A stretch of DNA of 8,597 nucleotides, from contig JAKAYK010000038.1 in NCBI GenBank assembly GCA_021826765.1, forward strand, positions 1 to 8,597. Reading direction: 5' to 3'. The position numbers and the translations under genes were made by a program. Source of the stretch: Thermoplasmata archaeon (lineage in GTDB: Archaea > Thermoplasmatota > Thermoplasmata > Thermoplasmatales > Thermoplasmataceae). The notes under the pieces are model-generated. The model was not told the DNA's origin, made no database searches, and was given only the letters and a program-made list of their open reading frames with translations. This document shows, one piece after another, positions 6,041 through 8,597 of the stretch (positions are counted from its first letter, which is position 1; the number at the start of each line of letters is the position of its first letter).

Positions 6041-6868
6041 ATGCTTCTGGGTCTTATAGGGAATCCTGTCAGCATGTCATGGAGCGATATGCTGTTCAAC
6101 ACCATATTCAGGCTCGAAGATTCTGACAATCTGTATCTTGCTGCAAACGTGGCCCCTGAATCAGTGCAATCTGTCCTGAACATAAAACTGTGCCCATTTG
6201 ATGCATTCAACGTGACTGCCCCATACAAGGAGACGGTTCTTCTGAACATTCCAGACAGGATGCCTGCAGTGTGGAAAATTGGTTCCACCAACCTGATTGT
6301 CAGGAACAGGGAAAGTTTCATGGCACATAACACAGATTATTACGGATTTCTTAAAACACTTATAAAAAATGATGTCTCCCTGGATGGAAAGGATGTGGCT
6401 ATCTGCGGAACTGGTGGAGTTGCCAGGACAGTGCTCTATTCTATCCTGACAGAATTTTCTCCGGAAAGTGTCCATATTCTTTCCAGGAATCCGGCATCTG
6501 CTGTAAAGAGATATTCAGGCACATCCATGTTTTCAAGCATTAAGGTTCAGGGATATGATGAAAAAAATGACTTTGATGTCATTGTAAACTGCACAAGCCT
6601 TGGGATGAAGAGAGATGATTCCTCTCCTGTTGGCAGCGAAAGGTTCAGGAATGGCTCCATTGCCATTGACCTGACCTACCAGAACCCTGTAACAGCCTTC
6701 ATGAAGAACGCAACTGAGAAAGGAGGGAGGGGCATAAATGGAAGAGATATGTTCTTTGCACAGGCAATGGAAACATACAGAATTGTTTTTGGAAACTATC
6801 CGAAAAAGGAAATATTCAGGAAAGCAGAGGAGGCAGTCATATCATGGGCGGAAAAGAGATCATCATAA
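6041..6868 (+). CDS. aroE: Shikimate dehydrogenase (NADP+)
   Basis: Reduces 3-dehydroshikimate to shikimate with NADPH. At 275 aa it has the usual length. The substrate domain shows the catalytic Lys63 in NVTAPYK (57-63), Asn84 in GSTN and the catalytic Asp99 in NTDYYGF. The nucleotide domain shows a glycine loop CGTGGVART (122-130), SRN at 148-150 in the position of the NADP-selecting NRT motif, NCTSLGM (183-189), and the closing helix with Gly234 and Gln241. One oddity: the N-terminal shikimate-binding motif, usually GxPxxHSxSPxxHN, reads GNPVSMSWSDMLFN, so the first His is Met12, Pro is Asp16 and the second His is Phe19. The two serines (13, 15) are kept. The ATG directly follows the aroB stop, and the end overlaps the kinase gene by 25 bp. 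I regard it as an active AroE. Confidence 0.93.
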   Translation: MLLGLIGNPVSMSWSDMLFNTIFRLEDSDNLYLAANVAPESVQSVLNIKLCPFDAFNVTAPYKETVLLNIPDRMPAVWKIGSTNLIVRNRESFMAHNTDYYGFLKTLIKNDVSLDGKDVAICGTGGVARTVLYSILTEFSPESVHILSRNPASAVKRYSGTSMFSSIKVQGYDEKNDFDVIVNCTSLGMKRDDSSPVGSERFRNGSIAIDLTYQNPVTAFMKNATEKGGRGINGRDMFFAQAMETYRIVFGNYPKKEIFRKAEEAVISWAEKRSS

Positions 6869-7674
6869 GGGTGAATTCCGGCATTTCAGTGGTCAGCGCA
6901 TTCCCCACAGGAAAAGGTGCTGCTGTTGCAACGGATATTCCAATGAAAGCAGTCCTTGAACCCTCCACATCCAGAGATGCATTTGAAGAATTGATTGATC
7001 TTATTCATTCACGCCTTGGCGGAAACAGGAACGTGAATTTCAGGATTCTTTCAGAAATTCCACAGAGGCAGGGAATGAAGAGCAGCAGCGCATTGGTAGG
7101 AAGCCTGTTGCTTGCTTACTGTAAGTTCAACTCCATAGAATTGAGCAGGGAAGAAACCCTAAGAACAGGATCAGAAATATCAATTGATGCGGGCCTTTCC
7201 CACACAGGTGCAACAGATGATCTTGCAGCAAGCATATATGGTGGGCTGTGCATATGCGACAACAACAGGAGAATTCTGGAAAAAAGGCTTGAAGCGAACA
7301 GAGAACCCTGTATTGTCATTCCATGTGAACCGGGACAGGGAAGCAATTATTTTGGACAGAATGATTTCTCATGGCTGAAGGCAGTCTATGACAGGATGTG
7401 GAAGATGGTGGACAGGAAGACCATGAGCATTATAGCAGTGGCAAACGGGAATTACATGGGCCATATGTCAGGAAACCACATCCAGTACAGCCAGCTGCAG
7501 GGCCTTAACTTCAACATCTGCGGCATCAATGGAAGGGGGCCGTCCATGTTTTTATTGTATGATTCCGATCATATCATGCTCAGGGATGCGTCAGAAATGA
7601 GAAGAAGAGGGATGAATATTCTTGAAACACACATTACAAACAGAGGTGCTATGATCCATGAGAAAAAATCTTAG
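6844..7674 (+). CDS. aroK: Archaeal shikimate kinase, GHMP superfamily
   Basis: Phosphorylates shikimate to shikimate 3-phosphate with ATP. It belongs to the archaeal GHMP family, unrelated to bacterial AroK/AroL P-loop kinases. It is 276 aa, close to MJ1440. Motif 1 is AFPTGKGAAVATD (19-31), the ATP-binding motif 2 is GMKSSSALVGS (77-87), the acidic TGATDD is at 121-126 and motif 3 is GINGRGPS (227-234), where the family more often has GLSGTGPS. GHMP relatives such as mevalonate or homoserine kinase were considered, but the aro neighbours and PTGKGAA motif settle it. The start overlaps the aroE end by 25 bp, with GAGGAGG at 6827-6833 some 10 nt upstream; a GTG at codon 10 (6871) is a later alternative. 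The last codons overlap aroA by 17 bp. Confidence 0.94.
   Translation: MGGKEIIIRVNSGISVVSAFPTGKGAAVATDIPMKAVLEPSTSRDAFEELIDLIHSRLGGNRNVNFRILSEIPQRQGMKSSSALVGSLLLAYCKFNSIELSREETLRTGSEISIDAGLSHTGATDDLAASIYGGLCICDNNRRILEKRLEANREPCIVIPCEPGQGSNYFGQNDFSWLKAVYDRMWKMVDRKTMSIIAVANGNYMGHMSGNHIQYSQLQGLNFNICGINGRGPSMFLLYDSDHIMLRDASEMRRRGMNILETHITNRGAMIHEKKS
7643..7648 (+). promoter_or_regulatory. Shine-Dalgarno of aroA inside aroK
   Basis: GAGGTG, a strong match to the archaeal anti-Shine-Dalgarno sequence, lies 9 nt before the aroA ATG at 7658. It supports this start even though it is inside the kinase reading frame. The ATG at 7651 is in the kinase frame and is not the aroA start. Confidence 0.55.
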
Positions 7675-8597
7675 AATCGGCTATGATGAAATCCATGGGG
7701 CCATCACTCCTCCGCCATCAAAGAGCTACTCCCAGAGATATATTCTGATGGCCTCATTCCTTCCTGGAAAGAAGTTCATCAGGCCAGTGGGCCATTCTGA
7801 TGATGAGAAAGCAGCACTGGGAATTGCACAGTCCTGCGGAATGAAGGTCAGGCCCCATGAGGATGGTGTATCGATTGAGGGTAAATTCTCCTGTCCTGAA
7901 ACGCTCAATTGTGGTGAATCCGGAACATCCTTCAGGCTTGTTCATGGATTGCTTTTTGCATCAGGATGCAGAACAACAATCACTGTTCAGGGCAATCTTT
8001 CAGGGAGGCCCATGGGGCCCCTTCTGGACGTTCTCCGGGAACATGGTTATGTGTGCAGAAATGATGATGGAATCTACCATGTGGATGCATCAGCAAGGAA
8101 AGAGTTAAGCCATGTTTCCATAGATGGGAGCAGCAGTTCCCAGTTCGTGAGTTCAGTCATGCTTGCCATGTCCATAATGAAGGGAAATAGATCCATCACC
8201 ATGTTGGGAAAGAGGAGTTCCGGGGGATATATCCGGATAACATCCGATGTACTGGAAAATTTAGGAATTAAAGCTGAGATTGATGATGATAAAATTTCCA
8301 TATATGGCAGTATAGGGCAGATGAATGGCACATACAGGATCGAAAGGGATTACTCTTCATCTGCATTCCTGATAGGTCTGGGTCTTCTCTGTTCCGAAAA
8401 GGGCATAACAGTCAGGGACCTCCCATATCATAGCGCACAGCCTGACAGTTCACTTGTGGAAATTCTTGGGAATCTTCTGCACGTGGAAAGGCATGAGAAT
8501 ACTGTTGATATAACTGCATCAAGAAAAGATAGCATTCCACATTTTGAGGTTGATGTAGATAGATGCCCTGATCTTGCCCCGCCTCTTTCCATAATTG
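7658..8597 (+). CDS. aroA: 3-phosphoshikimate 1-carboxyvinyltransferase (EPSP synthase), 3' end cut by the window
   Basis: Transfers the enolpyruvyl group of PEP to shikimate 3-phosphate. The frame is open from ATG 7658 to the window end (313 codons), so roughly the last quarter (about 110 aa of a 420-430 aa enzyme) is missing. Family landmarks in order are PPSKSYSQR with Lys22, Ser23 and Arg27; NCGESGTSFRL, the PEP-binding NxGT..R block, with its Gly kept; LSGRPMGPL; the substrate-binding SSSSQF; SSGGYIRIT, standing for the usual SRPYI block; DYSSSAF; and DRCPDLAPP with Asp305, the likely catalytic base. Nothing suggests a frameshift. It overlaps the kinase by 17 bp and is the last visible gene of the aro operon. 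What follows (possibly aroC or aroD) lies outside the window. Confidence 0.95.
   Translation, partial: MRKNLRIGYDEIHGAITPPPSKSYSQRYILMASFLPGKKFIRPVGHSDDEKAALGIAQSCGMKVRPHEDGVSIEGKFSCPETLNCGESGTSFRLVHGLLFASGCRTTITVQGNLSGRPMGPLLDVLREHGYVCRNDDGIYHVDASARKELSHVSIDGSSSSQFVSSVMLAMSIMKGNRSITMLGKRSSGGYIRITSDVLENLGIKAEIDDDKISIYGSIGQMNGTYRIERDYSSSAFLIGLGLLCSEKGITVRDLPYHSAQPDSSLVEILGNLLHVERHENTVDITASRKDSIPHFEVDVDRCPDLAPPLSII

Noticed and set aside
6844..7674. Mevalonate, homoserine or galactokinase as identity of the GHMP kinase
   Set aside because: Motifs and length fit the archaeal shikimate kinase (MJ1440 type), and it is embedded between aroE and aroA with overlaps.
1..8597. CRISPR array, toxin-antitoxin or defence system, prophage genes
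   Set aside because: No regularly spaced direct repeats, nuclease or phage structural genes were seen; the window is mainly metabolic genes.

Overview
The window reads as a chromosomal segment of a euryarchaeon close to the Thermoplasmatales (the acidophilic Thermoplasma/Ferroplasma/Cuniculiplasma group). The evidence is archaeal TATA boxes about 18-25 nt before predicted transcript starts, a mixture of leaderless and Shine-Dalgarno starts, TTG start codons, Arg codons that are mostly AGG/AGA, and an archaeal GHMP-type shikimate kinase. No rRNA, tRNA, CRISPR array or recognisable insertion sequence is visible. The exact genus cannot be fixed from the sequence.

Layout. (1) Positions 17-1378, minus strand: a class III PLP-dependent aminotransferase. 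(2) Divergent from it, 1490-2485, plus strand: a membrane protein fusing a ferritin-like diiron domain to a VIT1/CCC1 iron transporter domain. The two genes are read from back-to-back promoters in a short shared spacer. (3) Positions 2486-3253: an AT-rich stretch of about 770 bp holding one possible small minus-strand gene (2871-3149), two related dyads near 2743-2800, a possible 29-codon ORF and a 14-bp perfect palindrome at 3199-3212. (4) Positions 3254-4933: a 559-aa radical SAM protein with an N-terminal B12-binding-like domain, substrate unknown. (5) Positions 5000 to the end: a shikimate-pathway operon aroB - aroE - archaeal aroK - aroA. aroA is cut by the window edge and is not closed by a stop codon.

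The four aro genes abut or overlap (0, 25 and 17 bp shared) and probably share one transcript from the TATA box at 4961-4970. They convert DAHP to 3-dehydroquinate (AroB), 3-dehydroshikimate to shikimate (AroE), shikimate to shikimate 3-phosphate (GHMP kinase) and then to EPSP (AroA). The 3-dehydroquinase step (aroD) and chorismate synthase (aroC) are not in the window.

Most of the window is ordinary metabolism. The parts most worth a second look are the radical SAM enzyme of unknown substrate and its possible divergent small partner with a palindrome between them, the ferritin-VIT fusion, the matching GGTG-N5-TTG starts, and the unexplained dyads in the central AT-rich stretch.
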